Shown here piece after piece: positions 1 through 6,774 of a stretch of DNA of 64,000 nt. Source of the DNA: Deltaproteobacteria bacterium (GTDB taxonomy: Bacteria; Desulfobacterota; Binatia; UBA9968); the NCBI GenBank assembly GCA_016874755.1, contig VGTH01000024.1:1-64000 (forward strand). Reading direction: 5' to 3'. Numbering within the stretch: the first letter of the stretch is position 1; each line of letters starts with the position of its first letter. The position numbers and the translations under genes were made by a program. A model generated the notes under the pieces. It did no database searches. It had not been told where the DNA came from and was given only the letters and a program-made list of their open reading frames with translations.

Positions 1-9
1 ATCGGCGAA

Positions 10-171
10 TTAAACCGAACGATTTGCGCTGATGCCTTCGCTCCTCCAGAGTTCCACTTCGATCGACACAGTGTCATCGGTTTTCCCGGTCGCATGAATA
101 ATTCGGGCTAGGCACTTGAGATATTCGTCTCGTCCCAAGTTAACCCCGGGCCATCCAGTATGAGTGCGAAT
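10..171 (-). other. short open frame without a visible start, possible gene fragment
   Basis: This minus-strand frame stays open for 53 codons after an in-frame TAG and ends in TAA at position 10. Its translation contains GWPGVNLGRDEYLKCLARII and KTDDTVSIEVELWRSEG, which look like real protein, but no ATG or ribosome site is seen and I do not recognise a family. It lies downstream of two decayed genes on the same strand and may be the 3-prime remnant of a third. It could also be chance. Confidence 0.2.
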
Positions 172-346
172 CTATTGTAACGCCAAGATTCGCAACCCAA
201 CGGCGCGGTATCAAAGTCGCGTCGGCACCCTAATCGATCAGCATCGCGACGTCATTCACCGTCTTGTTGGTGTTGGAAACACGCAGGGCAACGTGGGCTA
301 CCGGAGCTGGCGGATTGAAGAGGTGAGAGTCATACGACGGCGCTAG
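140..346 (-). pseudogene. retropepsin-like clan AA aspartic protease remnant
   Basis: The minus strand reads FNPPAPVAHVALRVSN, then AMLID, a TAG stop at 230-232, then GADATLIPRRWVANLGV. This is the N-terminal half of a bacterial retropepsin-like protease. The catalytic D-S/T-G-A-D motif is interrupted because the Ser/Thr codon has become TAG, so a single base change (for example TCG to TAG) explains it. After LGV the homology ends and the frame stops at 140-142, so the C-terminal half is missing. No start codon is visible. It follows directly behind the antitoxin-like relic, an arrangement expected for a two-gene unit. The gene is dead unless the stop is read through. Confidence 0.6.
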
Positions 347-347
347 G

Positions 348-546
348 TTATTCCTTGATTACCTCTTTCACAAAATCCACTGCTTGTTGTGGACGGGCCA
401 ACCCGCGGGCTACTCACGAATGCAGTCGGTTTGAGATCAACGTCAGGTATGACGATGTAAACTTTCGTGCGATCTGGCAAACATATTGTGTCAGGCAGGC
501 GGATGAGGCCGTTTTCGACGATTCCTTCTATAGTCGTTGCACCCAT
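348..546 (-). pseudogene. AF2212/DUF104-like antitoxin-type small protein, frameshifted
   Basis: The reading starts at an ATG at 546 behind a GGGGTGA ribosome site. It gives TIEGIVENGLIRLP and TKVYIVIPDV, the N-terminal pattern of small AF2212/DUF104-like beta-barrel proteins usually called antitoxins. After SSPR the frame is lost. Shifting by one base near 402-409 restores LARPQQAVDFVKEVIKE and a TAA at 348-350, which is the expected C-terminus. The uncorrected frame runs on to a TAG at 343. I therefore call it a one-base frameshift pseudogene. The adjacent protease relic is decayed too, so the whole unit appears inactive. Confidence 0.6.
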
Positions 547-653
547 CGTTCACCCCGGCTTCCGAGACATGTGCGTTAGTCCAGCATGCACTTCGGCTAG
601 CCGCCAAATCGCGCCTGTGACTGGATAAGTGCGGCAAGGTCAACCAAAGTATC

Positions 654-1808
654 TCATCGACGCCCCCACAGTTCCTTCGTCGCCAGCCTTGCTCCCTCGG
701 CCATCGCTTCGAATTTAGCCCAGCAGATTTGCGCGCTGCCGACGCGCGGGCCCAGGCCGCAGTCGGTGCCGGCCATGACGTTTTCGCGGCCGACGATTTT
801 GGCGTAGCGCACCAGGCGATCGGCGATGGCTTGCGGGTGCTCGACGATGTCAGTGGCATGACCGACCACGCCCAGCACCAGCACTTTGCCGGCGGGGAGT
901 TTGACTTCTTCCCAGACGCGCCATTCGTGTTCGTGGCGCGGGTTGGCGGCTTCGATGGAGACCGTGTTGGCTTTGACTTTTAGAATCAAATCGATGATGT
1001 CGCGCAGTGGAATGTCGTATTTGTGCGGCCCGTGATAGCTGCCCCAGCAGGTGTGAAAGCGCACGCGGTCCGGCGGGATGTCGCGCAGGCCGTGGTTCAA
1101 CGCGTCGACGCGCAGCTCGGCGTACTTGCGATACTCCGGCACGGTCATCTTCGACATGAACTGCCAGCCGTCGGGGAGATCGGGATCGTCGATCTGCAAT
1201 AAAAACCCGGCATCGACGATGGCTTTGTATTCTTCGTGCATGGCATCGGCAATCGCCGTCAAATACTGCTCATCGCTCGCGTAGTAATCGTTTTTCATCC
1301 AGTGCTCGATGGTCCCCGGGGCGATCGCAGGGAGAAACGCTTCTTCGTATTTCTGCCCCTGCAATGCGGCTTTGAAGTCGGCGAGCTCGGCCTTGAGCGA
1401 CTCATGGCCGACGTATTTCAACGGCGCGTTGCAGAAGACCCGTTTAACATTATCGCCGCGGTGATAGGTGCGCGCTTCGAAGTAATCGCTGAATTCGGTC
1501 AGATCGCGAGCGAAGATGGTTGAGGCGTGGTCGCTGGCTTTGACCTCCCGCTCTATGAACCCGCTTAGCCGGTCGCGCGCATAGCGGGAAAAGTTGGACT
1601 TCCCCTGCTCGCCATCGTTGATGATGTCGAGGCCGCAGGCGATCTGTTTTTTGACGATGTCGCTAACCGCCGTGCTGACCCGTTTGGCAAATGCATTGGC
1701 ATCGAGGGCCTTGCCCGCGACCTGCGCATTGTGCAGGTCTTTTAAATCCGCCGGCTGCGGCAGCGCGCCGGCGTGGGTGGTTAATATTCTTTCGGAACTA
1801 TATTTCAT
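654..1808 (-). CDS. MetE C-terminal-domain-like methyltransferase
   Basis: This 384-residue protein resembles the catalytic C-terminal barrel of cobalamin-independent methionine synthase (MetE, UROD/MetE-like superfamily). It lacks the N-terminal half of full MetE (about 750 residues). The zinc-ligand pattern is intact: HTC in RFHTCWGSYHG, a Glu in SIEAANPRHEHEW and a Cys in GTDCGLGPRVG. Such short relatives transfer methyl or alkyl groups between thiols and small carriers. The natural substrate cannot be read from the sequence. The ATG at 1808 follows a GGGGGA ribosome site. It lies downstream of the diiron-type gene on the same strand, about 100 bases apart, and may be cotranscribed. A vitamin-B12-dependent MetH is also present in the window, so a catabolic or alternative methylthiol role is plausible. 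Confidence 0.8.
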   Translation of the reverse strand: MKYSSERILTTHAGALPQPADLKDLHNAQVAGKALDANAFAKRVSTAVSDIVKKQIACGLDIINDGEQGKSNFSRYARDRLSGFIEREVKASDHASTIFARDLTEFSDYFEARTYHRGDNVKRVFCNAPLKYVGHESLKAELADFKAALQGQKYEEAFLPAIAPGTIEHWMKNDYYASDEQYLTAIADAMHEEYKAIVDAGFLLQIDDPDLPDGWQFMSKMTVPEYRKYAELRVDALNHGLRDIPPDRVRFHTCWGSYHGPHKYDIPLRDIIDLILKVKANTVSIEAANPRHEHEWRVWEEVKLPAGKVLVLGVVGHATDIVEHPQAIADRLVRYAKIVGRENVMAGTDCGLGPRVGSAQICWAKFEAMAEGARLATKELWGRR

Positions 1809-1870
1809 TGATTTCCCCCGACGATAAATAAATAGGACGGTACCTTTCTGAAAGGTGCTGTGCCGTTTTC

Positions 1871-1907
1871 CGAAACACGAAACTCTAAACCCGAAACACG
1901 AAACTCT
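1871..1907. repeat. 16-base direct repeat, two copies
   Basis: CGAAACACGAAACTCT occurs at 1871-1886 and again at 1892-1907, separated by five bases. It fills the gap between two minus-strand genes and abuts the stop of the downstream-numbered one. No function is evident. Confidence 0.6.
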
Positions 1908-2576
1908 TTAAGCATACGCGTCGTAGATGCCCTCGAACTTGGCGACTTTGAAGCGCACCATGTTGCGCGCCGCGACCCGAACGGCTTCCTTTTGCCGATC
2001 GGTGTTGGCGTTTTTCGCTATGGTCTCGGCGGCCATCGCCGTGTGTTCTTTGTCGACTTTGCCGTGCACCGCGAAAAACGTCCGCGCCCGGCTATCCATG
2101 CCGTAGTATTTCTCCAGCGCCGTGTCGAATTCCTCCGAATAGCGCTGCACCATGGTTTCGTTGACCAGCGCGCCGGCCCGGGTCTCCGCCTGTTCGCCGA
2201 CGAACATGCCGCGAATAATCGCTCCGGTGTGAGCGACGCACTCGTAGATCATGATGCCGTTCTCAAAATCCGCTTCCGTCAAACCCATCGCTAGACCGAA
2301 CCGCTTCATCAGTCCCGGGTGCGATTGCTCTTCGGTGAACAGCTCGACGAATTGATTGTACACCGCCTGGTTGCTGGCATTTTTCACCATGCAGTAGGCG
2401 AGCCCCTTGTTGATGACGTGATTGGATAAATAGTGCTGCAGCGCAAAACCGGTTATGCGCTTTTTCGACAATTTGCCGGCGCGCAGCTCGGTGAAGTAGC
2501 GCGTGTTCATGAGTTGTTCGACACCGGGATTGATAATCTCTTTCATGAGCGAATCGATGAAAGCTTGGTTTTCCAT
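1908..2576 (-). CDS. haem-oxygenase-like diiron protein (HDO / TenA-PqqC fold)
   Basis: This 222-residue, mostly helical protein has the pattern of the iron-containing redox enzyme family (haem-oxygenase-like diiron oxidases and oxygenases). Candidate metal ligands are visible: E82-E83 and H86 in FTEEQSHPG, acidic residues E140 and E149 in the middle helices, and the H-x3-D-x2-H motif at H171, D175 and H178 in VHGKVDKEHT. Family members perform oxidative cleavage or N-oxygenation on amino-acid-like substrates, but the substrate here is unknown. The ATG at 2576 has a GGAG site six bases upstream. It is divergent from the first alpha/beta-hydrolase and upstream of the MetE-like gene on the same strand. 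Confidence 0.75.
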   Translation of the reverse strand: MENQAFIDSLMKEIINPGVEQLMNTRYFTELRAGKLSKKRITGFALQHYLSNHVINKGLAYCMVKNASNQAVYNQFVELFTEEQSHPGLMKRFGLAMGLTEADFENGIMIYECVAHTGAIIRGMFVGEQAETRAGALVNETMVQRYSEEFDTALEKYYGMDSRARTFFAVHGKVDKEHTAMAAETIAKNANTDRQKEAVRVAARNMVRFKVAKFEGIYDAYA

Positions 2577-2671
2577 GGCGAACTCCTTCGAAAACTGATG
2601 GTTGCGCTATGAAGACTCGCAGAGCGGCAAAAAGGTGTCAAGCTTGGTTGTCAGGCCGAGGCAAATTTACG

Positions 2672-2701
2672 TTGACAGGCGGGTCAGACCCTCCCTATAG
2701 A
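2672..2701 (+). promoter_or_regulatory. sigma-70-type promoter for the first alpha/beta-hydrolase
   Basis: A perfect -35 TTGACA (2672-2677) is followed 18 bases later by TATAGA (2696-2701). It lies 31 bases ahead of the ATG at 2733, in the divergent gap with the diiron-type gene. Found by eye only. Confidence 0.55.
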
Positions 2702-2732
2702 TAGTCAGCGCGCCAGATTGACGGAGGGATCC

Positions 2733-3569
2733 ATGCCGAGAGTTAAGATCGATGACTTTGAGATCTACTACGAAAGTCAGGGCTCCGGTGAAGCCGTGCT
2801 CTTGGTTCCGCCCAACTGGTGGCCGTGCGCGACGTGGAACGTGCAAGTGGTGCCGACGCTGGCAATGAAATATTGCACGATCATTTATGATCAGCGCGGC
2901 ACAGGCAACAGCGACAAACCGAAGGACGGCTACACCGTCGCCCAGTTCGCGCAGGACGGCATTCAATTATTGACGAAACTTGGTGTGGCGAAATGTCATC
3001 TGGTTGGCTTCGCCATCGGCGGGCAGGTCGTCCAGGCGATGGCGATCGCGCGGCCCGATCTGGTGGCGAGCTTGACGATTTCAACGACCGGTTCGGGCTC
3101 CCGCGGTCTCGACGGCAAGCCGCGCGACGTCGGGCCGGAGGCGCTGAACGAAATCGCCAAGATCGGGTTCGAAAAATATATTCTCGAACATATCGACAAC
3201 GATCACATGGCGTACAATCCGGAGTATTATCACTCGCACCGCGAGCAGGCGGCGAGGTTGGCTAAAGCATTGTGGTCGGGACAGAGCACGGTGGAGCAAT
3301 ATCGCGTTCACGAGTTGGCGCGCTTGACTTGGGACACCTTGGCCGAGGCTCCAAAAGTGAAAGTGCCGACGCTGGTGCTGTGCGGCGCCGACGACGGCAT
3401 CCAGCGCCGCGGCAGCACGCCAGAGGCGGCGGCGCGGGCGCTGGCGCCGCTGATTCGCGGCGCGGAGCTGGCGTTGATACCCGGCGTGCGCCACATGACC
3501 TTTTGGGATGGCACCGGCGCGCTGGCAAAGCTGCAAGAATTCTTCGCGCGCCATCCGATTTCGCAGTAA
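2733..3569 (+). CDS. alpha/beta-hydrolase fold protein without nucleophile serine, paralogue 1
   Basis: This 278-residue protein has a clear alpha/beta-hydrolase core: RGTGNS loop (55-60), nucleophile-elbow strand (88-100), acid loop CGADD (218-222) and His loop RHMTFWDG (253-260). The elbow reads GFAIGG with Ala94 where family members carry Ser, Asp or Cys. The usual HG oxyanion motif is replaced by WWP (29-31). Acid D220/D221 and H254 remain. Classical ester hydrolysis is therefore unlikely; binding, lyase-like or cofactor-free redox roles are open. I chose the ATG at 2733, not an in-frame upstream TTG, because GGAGGGA lies just before it and the paralogue begins at the same residue. A strong promoter precedes it. 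Confidence 0.85.
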   Translation: MPRVKIDDFEIYYESQGSGEAVLLVPPNWWPCATWNVQVVPTLAMKYCTIIYDQRGTGNSDKPKDGYTVAQFAQDGIQLLTKLGVAKCHLVGFAIGGQVVQAMAIARPDLVASLTISTTGSGSRGLDGKPRDVGPEALNEIAKIGFEKYILEHIDNDHMAYNPEYYHSHREQAARLAKALWSGQSTVEQYRVHELARLTWDTLAEAPKVKVPTLVLCGADDGIQRRGSTPEAAARALAPLIRGAELALIPGVRHMTFWDGTGALAKLQEFFARHPISQ

Positions 3570-3578
3570 GAAGAAATT

Positions 3579-3659
3579 TAACCACAAGGTTCACGAAGGG
3601 TTCGTAGGGGCGACCGGCCGGTCGCCCTCACCTTCCGAACTTCGTGTGCTTCGTGGTGA
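3579..3659. repeat. dispersed CACGAAG palindromic element, copy 1
   Basis: The outer arms resemble ACCACAAGGTTCACGAAGG and, inverted, CTTCGTGTGCTTCGTGGTG. The centre holds a perfect 20-base palindrome, GGGCGACCGGCCGGTCGCCC, at 3608-3627. Related copies lie at 43488, 44759 and 50367. All four sit in gaps between genes. Confidence 0.7.
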
Positions 3660-3742
3660 TATTGGAATTCTTGCCCGCAACAAGCTCTGCGGCCTTTGTG
3701 TCTTTGCGCGAGATACTTCTGAAACGAGCAATGAGGTGAACT

Positions 3743-4579
3743 ATGCCAATAGCGAAGTTGGGCGATATCGAAGTGTACTACGAAGTCGCCGGCAGCGGTG
3801 AGCCGGTGTTGATGGTGCCGGCCTCTTGGTGGCCGTCGGATACCTGGAACGTGGGCGTGGTCGAATTTCTGTCCAAACGCTTCCAAACCATCATCCTCGA
3901 CTGCCGCGGCTGCGGCCGGAGCAGCGCGCCGAAGGACGGCTACACGGTGCCGCAATTCTCTAGAGATTGCATCGCGCTGTTGGCTCATCTCGGCGTCAGC
4001 CGCTGCCACGCCGTCGGCTTCGCGCTGGGCGGGCAGATTTTGCAGGCGATGGCCATCGAGCGGCCCGATCTCGTCGCAACGCTGACCATCGCGGCCTCAG
4101 GAGCGGGAGCAAAAACCTTGGGCGGCGGGCAGCGAAGCTTAGACCCTGGAACCGAGCAACAGATCGCCGCCGCCGGCTTCGAGCGCTACATCCGCAATTA
4201 CATCGAAAACGACACCATGGCGTTCAATCCGAAGTTTTACCGCGAGAACCCAAACACCGTCGCAGCATTAGCCAATGCCGTTTGGTCCGGCCAGAGCACG
4301 GTCGAAATCTTCCGCAAACACGAAGACGCGCGGCTGACGTGGGACACGCTCGGCAGCGCACCTAAAGTGAAAGTGCCGACGTTGATCATCTGCGGCGCCG
4401 ACGACGACGTCGCCCGCCGCGGCAGCACGCCCGTGGGAACGGCCAAGCGGTTGGCGGAGGTGACACCTGGCGCGGAGTTGTTCTTGATTCCGAACACCAA
4501 ACATATGACGTTTTGGGATGGGACCGGCGGAGTGAATGCGTTACAGGATTTTTTAGTGCGGCACGGCAAAACCAAGTGA
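3743..4579 (+). CDS. alpha/beta-hydrolase fold protein without nucleophile serine, paralogue 2
   Basis: This 278-residue protein aligns with paralogue 1 end to end without gaps, at about 58 percent identity by hand count. The same unusual features are kept: WWP at 29-31, elbow GFALGG with Ala94 in place of the nucleophile, acid loop CGADDD at 218 onward and H254 in KHMTFWDG. Keeping the substitutions while the rest diverges argues against simple decay. The ATG at 3743 follows GAGGTGA. It is on the same strand as paralogue 1 but separated by a repeat element, so it may have its own transcript. Activity is unknown; a role in the same pathway as its paralogues is inference. Confidence 0.85.
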   Translation: MPIAKLGDIEVYYEVAGSGEPVLMVPASWWPSDTWNVGVVEFLSKRFQTIILDCRGCGRSSAPKDGYTVPQFSRDCIALLAHLGVSRCHAVGFALGGQILQAMAIERPDLVATLTIAASGAGAKTLGGGQRSLDPGTEQQIAAAGFERYIRNYIENDTMAFNPKFYRENPNTVAALANAVWSGQSTVEIFRKHEDARLTWDTLGSAPKVKVPTLIICGADDDVARRGSTPVGTAKRLAEVTPGAELFLIPNTKHMTFWDGTGGVNALQDFLVRHGKTK

Positions 4580-4600
4580 TGGATCGAGAAAACCAGAGAG

Positions 4601-4938
4601 CCGGGCCGCGGCTCTGCGGAGAGTCCTGCCGGTCGCAGAAATATTTGCTATGACCGTGAAGCCTTGGAATCCAGAAAGGAGCACAAGCCAGGCAGTTGAG
4701 CCACCGATATGGCCGCTGCCATGGGAATCGATCTCTTGACGGAAGAGCGGTATCGAGATTTGCAAAAACTGGGGGCTTTCGACACAAAAACCTCGAGCTG
4801 GGTTAAGACGCCTGCTGCGATTAGAAAGCTTGGTGGCGCACTGTTCTGTGACCGCCGCTATGACACTGTTTCGTGTACCATAACGCCGCACAGTCGTACT
4901 ATGCGGCGAGGGATTTTCGTCGTGTGTTAAAAATTTAG
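4601..4938 (+). pseudogene. DUF4256 family protein, truncated and broken
   Basis: The plus strand reads SAESPAGRRNICYDREALES, then KEHKPGS, a TGA at 4697-4699, then DMAAAMGIDLLTEERYRDLQ and on through DTKTSSWVKTPAAIRKLGGA. This is the C-terminal part of the DUF4256 family. A one-base loss in the T run at 4869-4871 breaks the frame; correcting it gives VYHNAAQSYYAARDFRRVLK and a TAG at 4936-4938, the normal end. The N-terminal part is missing, since only about 20 bases separate it from the preceding hydrolase stop. The gene thus carries a 5-prime deletion, a nonsense codon and a frameshift. The function of the family is unknown. Confidence 0.65.
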
Positions 4939-4972
4939 CAGCCCAAGTCCTGGAGCAACAAAGAAGCCTCCC

Positions 4973-5260
4973 ATGAAGCGATCGCTCGCAGCGAAAATCA
5001 GAGCCGCCAATTCAGCGCTCATCGCAAATGGAAACTTGGATGCGGAGACCGAGTTCTTCGCACCGGACTATGTCGCTCATCTCACAAACCAGGACATGAC
5101 CGGCGGGCACGATGCGATCCGCAAAGTTCTCCGCATGTATCGGCGCGCGTTCCCGGATACCTTGGTTGATTATCGATCTCGCCGGGCGTCTCTTGCTGGC
5201 GAGGAAACGATGACTGATTGCGTGCCGCGAGAGCGACTGTTTTTCGCCGCCAAATTCTAA
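4973..5260 (+). pseudogene. SnoaL-like / ester cyclase family protein, probably truncated
   Basis: The 95-residue reading starts with an amphipathic helix and has LDAETEFFAPDYVAHL, GGHDAIRKVL and YRRAFPD, the pattern of SnoaL-like (NTF2-fold) proteins. These normally run to about 130-150 residues. After AFPD the expected strands (an EILV-like stretch, a W-x-R segment and a GFPATG-like turn) are absent in every frame I tried, so the second half is lost or replaced. The ATG at 4973 has only a weak ribosome site. It sits among other relics. It may be a transcribed fragment with no function. Confidence 0.45.
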
Positions 5261-5327
5261 GCCTGGAGATTCTAGTTGTGAGGAAACTGAGTCAAGGTTC
5301 TCCCGCCATTCAGAGAGTTGCCGACTA

Positions 5328-5630
5328 TTGGCGCTGCTGGTGATGGCCGCCCTGTTCATGTGCGCCGCCGCCGAGGCACAGACGAGGAAGGCCCGCGTCG
5401 CGCTGCGCATCGACGAAGCTACTGCGGCAAAGCTCTACGATTCGTCGCGTCCGATGCTGACAGCCGACGGCACGGTTAGCGGCGAGGTCGAACGGAAAAT
5501 GACCGGCTTCGTCCTTAAAACAGCCGGGGCGAAAGAACCACCGCCGCCCTCTGAAAAGCTCTATGACTTCGCCCTTGTGAAGAAAGCGCATCTCGCGCTA
5601 CAAGCTAGGGGCTGGCAGCCGGTGCCGTAG
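5328..5630 (+). CDS. short exported protein, possible internally deleted solute-binding protein
   Basis: About 100 residues. The start has a signal-peptide shape (LLVMAALFMCAAAEAQ) with a cleavage site after AEAQ. The rest contains RIDEATAAKLYDSSRPMLTA, DGTVSGEVERKM and a C-terminal LQARGWQPVP. That tail resembles the end of NMT1-like ABC receptors, and the stretch just after cleavage (TRKARVAL) resembles their beginning. It could therefore be a receptor that lost its middle; this is inference. The start is uncertain: a TTG at 5328, a GTG at 5337 and an ATG at 5340 are all in frame and none has a strong ribosome site. It overlaps the left edge of a repeat by two bases. Confidence 0.4.
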   Translation: MALLVMAALFMCAAAEAQTRKARVALRIDEATAAKLYDSSRPMLTADGTVSGEVERKMTGFVLKTAGAKEPPPPSEKLYDFALVKKAHLALQARGWQPVP

Positions 5631-5764
5631 CAGGCTGAAAAACTCGTAAGATAAGAATGGTTCGACAGGCTCACCATGAACGGATTTTATTCGGCGATTT
5701 CAACCTCCGATCCGTTCGCCCTGAGCTTAGTCGAAGGGCTCCGATGAATTTTTAGCAGCCTGCT
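5629..5764. repeat. dispersed GCTTAGTCGAAGGG palindromic element, copy 1
   Basis: Long imperfect inverted repeat. The outer arms are AGCAGGCTGAAAAACTC and GAATTTTTAGCAGCCTGCT. The inner arms are TTCGACAGGCTCACCATGAA and, inverted, TTCGCCCTGAGCTTAGTCGA. A second copy lies at 11648-11760 and an end fragment at 30547. Confidence 0.75.
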
Positions 5765-5788
5765 AGATTTACGCGAGGAAAACGACCT

Positions 5789-6619
5789 ATGCCGAAAGCT
5801 AACCTAGGCGACATTGAAATGTACTACGAGGAGAAAGGTCGAGGCGAGCCCGTTCTTCTCTGCCCTCCCTCCTGGTGGCCGAGCGATACGTGGAACGTCG
5901 CCGTCGTGCCGTTTCTTGCAAAAAAATATCGCACCGTGATTTTTGATTGCCGCGGCACCGGCCACAGCAGCAAGCCGGATCATGGCTACACGATCGACCA
6001 ATTCGCCAAGGACGGCGCAGGGCTGTTAGCGCATCTGAAGATCAACCGCTGCCACGCGGTTGGGTTCGCGCTTGGCGGACAGATCGCCCAGTCGCTGGCG
6101 ATTCAGCGGCCCGATCTGGTGGCGACGCTGACGATTGCCGCCGCGGGTGCCGGTGCCACGGCCACCGACGGCGGGCCGCGGGTTGTTCGCAGCACCGATG
6201 AAGAAGAGATTCGCGAGCATGGCTTTGAGAAATTCATTCGCGGCCACATCGAAAATACCCACATGGCGTTCAACGAAAAATTTTACAACGCGCATCCCGA
6301 AGCGGTGAAAGCGCTGTCCGATGCTTTGTGGCGACGACAGACCAGCCCGGAGCAGCACCGCTACCACTTTGACGCGCGGCGGACTTGGGATACTTTGGGC
6401 AACGCGCCGAAGGTGAAAGTGCCGACGTTGATTCTTTGTGGTGCCGGCGATGACGTGAATCGCGGCGGCAGCACGCCGGTGGGCACAGCGCGAAAATTAG
6501 GCGAGCTGGTTCCTGGTGCAGAACTGAACCTGGTGCCTAACGTGAAGCACATGACTTTTTGGGATGGCGAAGGGGCTTTGCATGCGCTGCGGGGTTTTCT
6601 CGGGCGTCACCCTATTTGA
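5789..6619 (+). CDS. alpha/beta-hydrolase fold protein without nucleophile serine, paralogue 3
   Basis: This 276-residue protein is the third member of the set. It has CPPSWWPSDTWN where HG is expected, DCRGTGHSS, an elbow GFALGG with Ala in place of the nucleophile, acid loop CGAGDD and His loop KHMTFWDGEG. The final acid loop differs slightly (AGDD for ADD). It is separated from paralogue 2 by two gene relics, a short exported ORF and a repeat, as expected if a tandem array was later interrupted. The ATG at 5789 lies behind a GAGGA site. All three copies lack the same residue, so the ancestral gene probably already lacked it. Confidence 0.85.
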   Translation: MPKANLGDIEMYYEEKGRGEPVLLCPPSWWPSDTWNVAVVPFLAKKYRTVIFDCRGTGHSSKPDHGYTIDQFAKDGAGLLAHLKINRCHAVGFALGGQIAQSLAIQRPDLVATLTIAAAGAGATATDGGPRVVRSTDEEEIREHGFEKFIRGHIENTHMAFNEKFYNAHPEAVKALSDALWRRQTSPEQHRYHFDARRTWDTLGNAPKVKVPTLILCGAGDDVNRGGSTPVGTARKLGELVPGAELNLVPNVKHMTFWDGEGALHALRGFLGRHPI

Positions 6620-6681
6620 TCTTAGCGACCGCGGTAAATCGCGCGGAGAGAATATGATGCTGAAGTCCTACGCTTCGAAAG

Positions 6682-6715
6682 TCCCCTCACCCTAGCTCTC
6701 CCAAAGGGCGAGGGA
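6682..6715. repeat. CCCTCACCC / GAGGG short inverted repeat, copy 1
   Basis: CCCCTCACCCTAGCTCTCCC followed by AAAGGGCGAGGG forms an imperfect hairpin. A related element lies at 9426-9458. It sits between paralogue 3 and the hydantoinase gene. Confidence 0.55.
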
Positions 6716-6774
6716 ACCGGATTGCTTCGGCGTCCACTAAAGTTTTAGGATTGGTATCTGCACGGAGTAAGACC

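Noticed and set aside
1871-1907. Two 16-base direct repeats as a possible CRISPR
   Set aside because: Only two copies, a five-base spacer and no cas genes.
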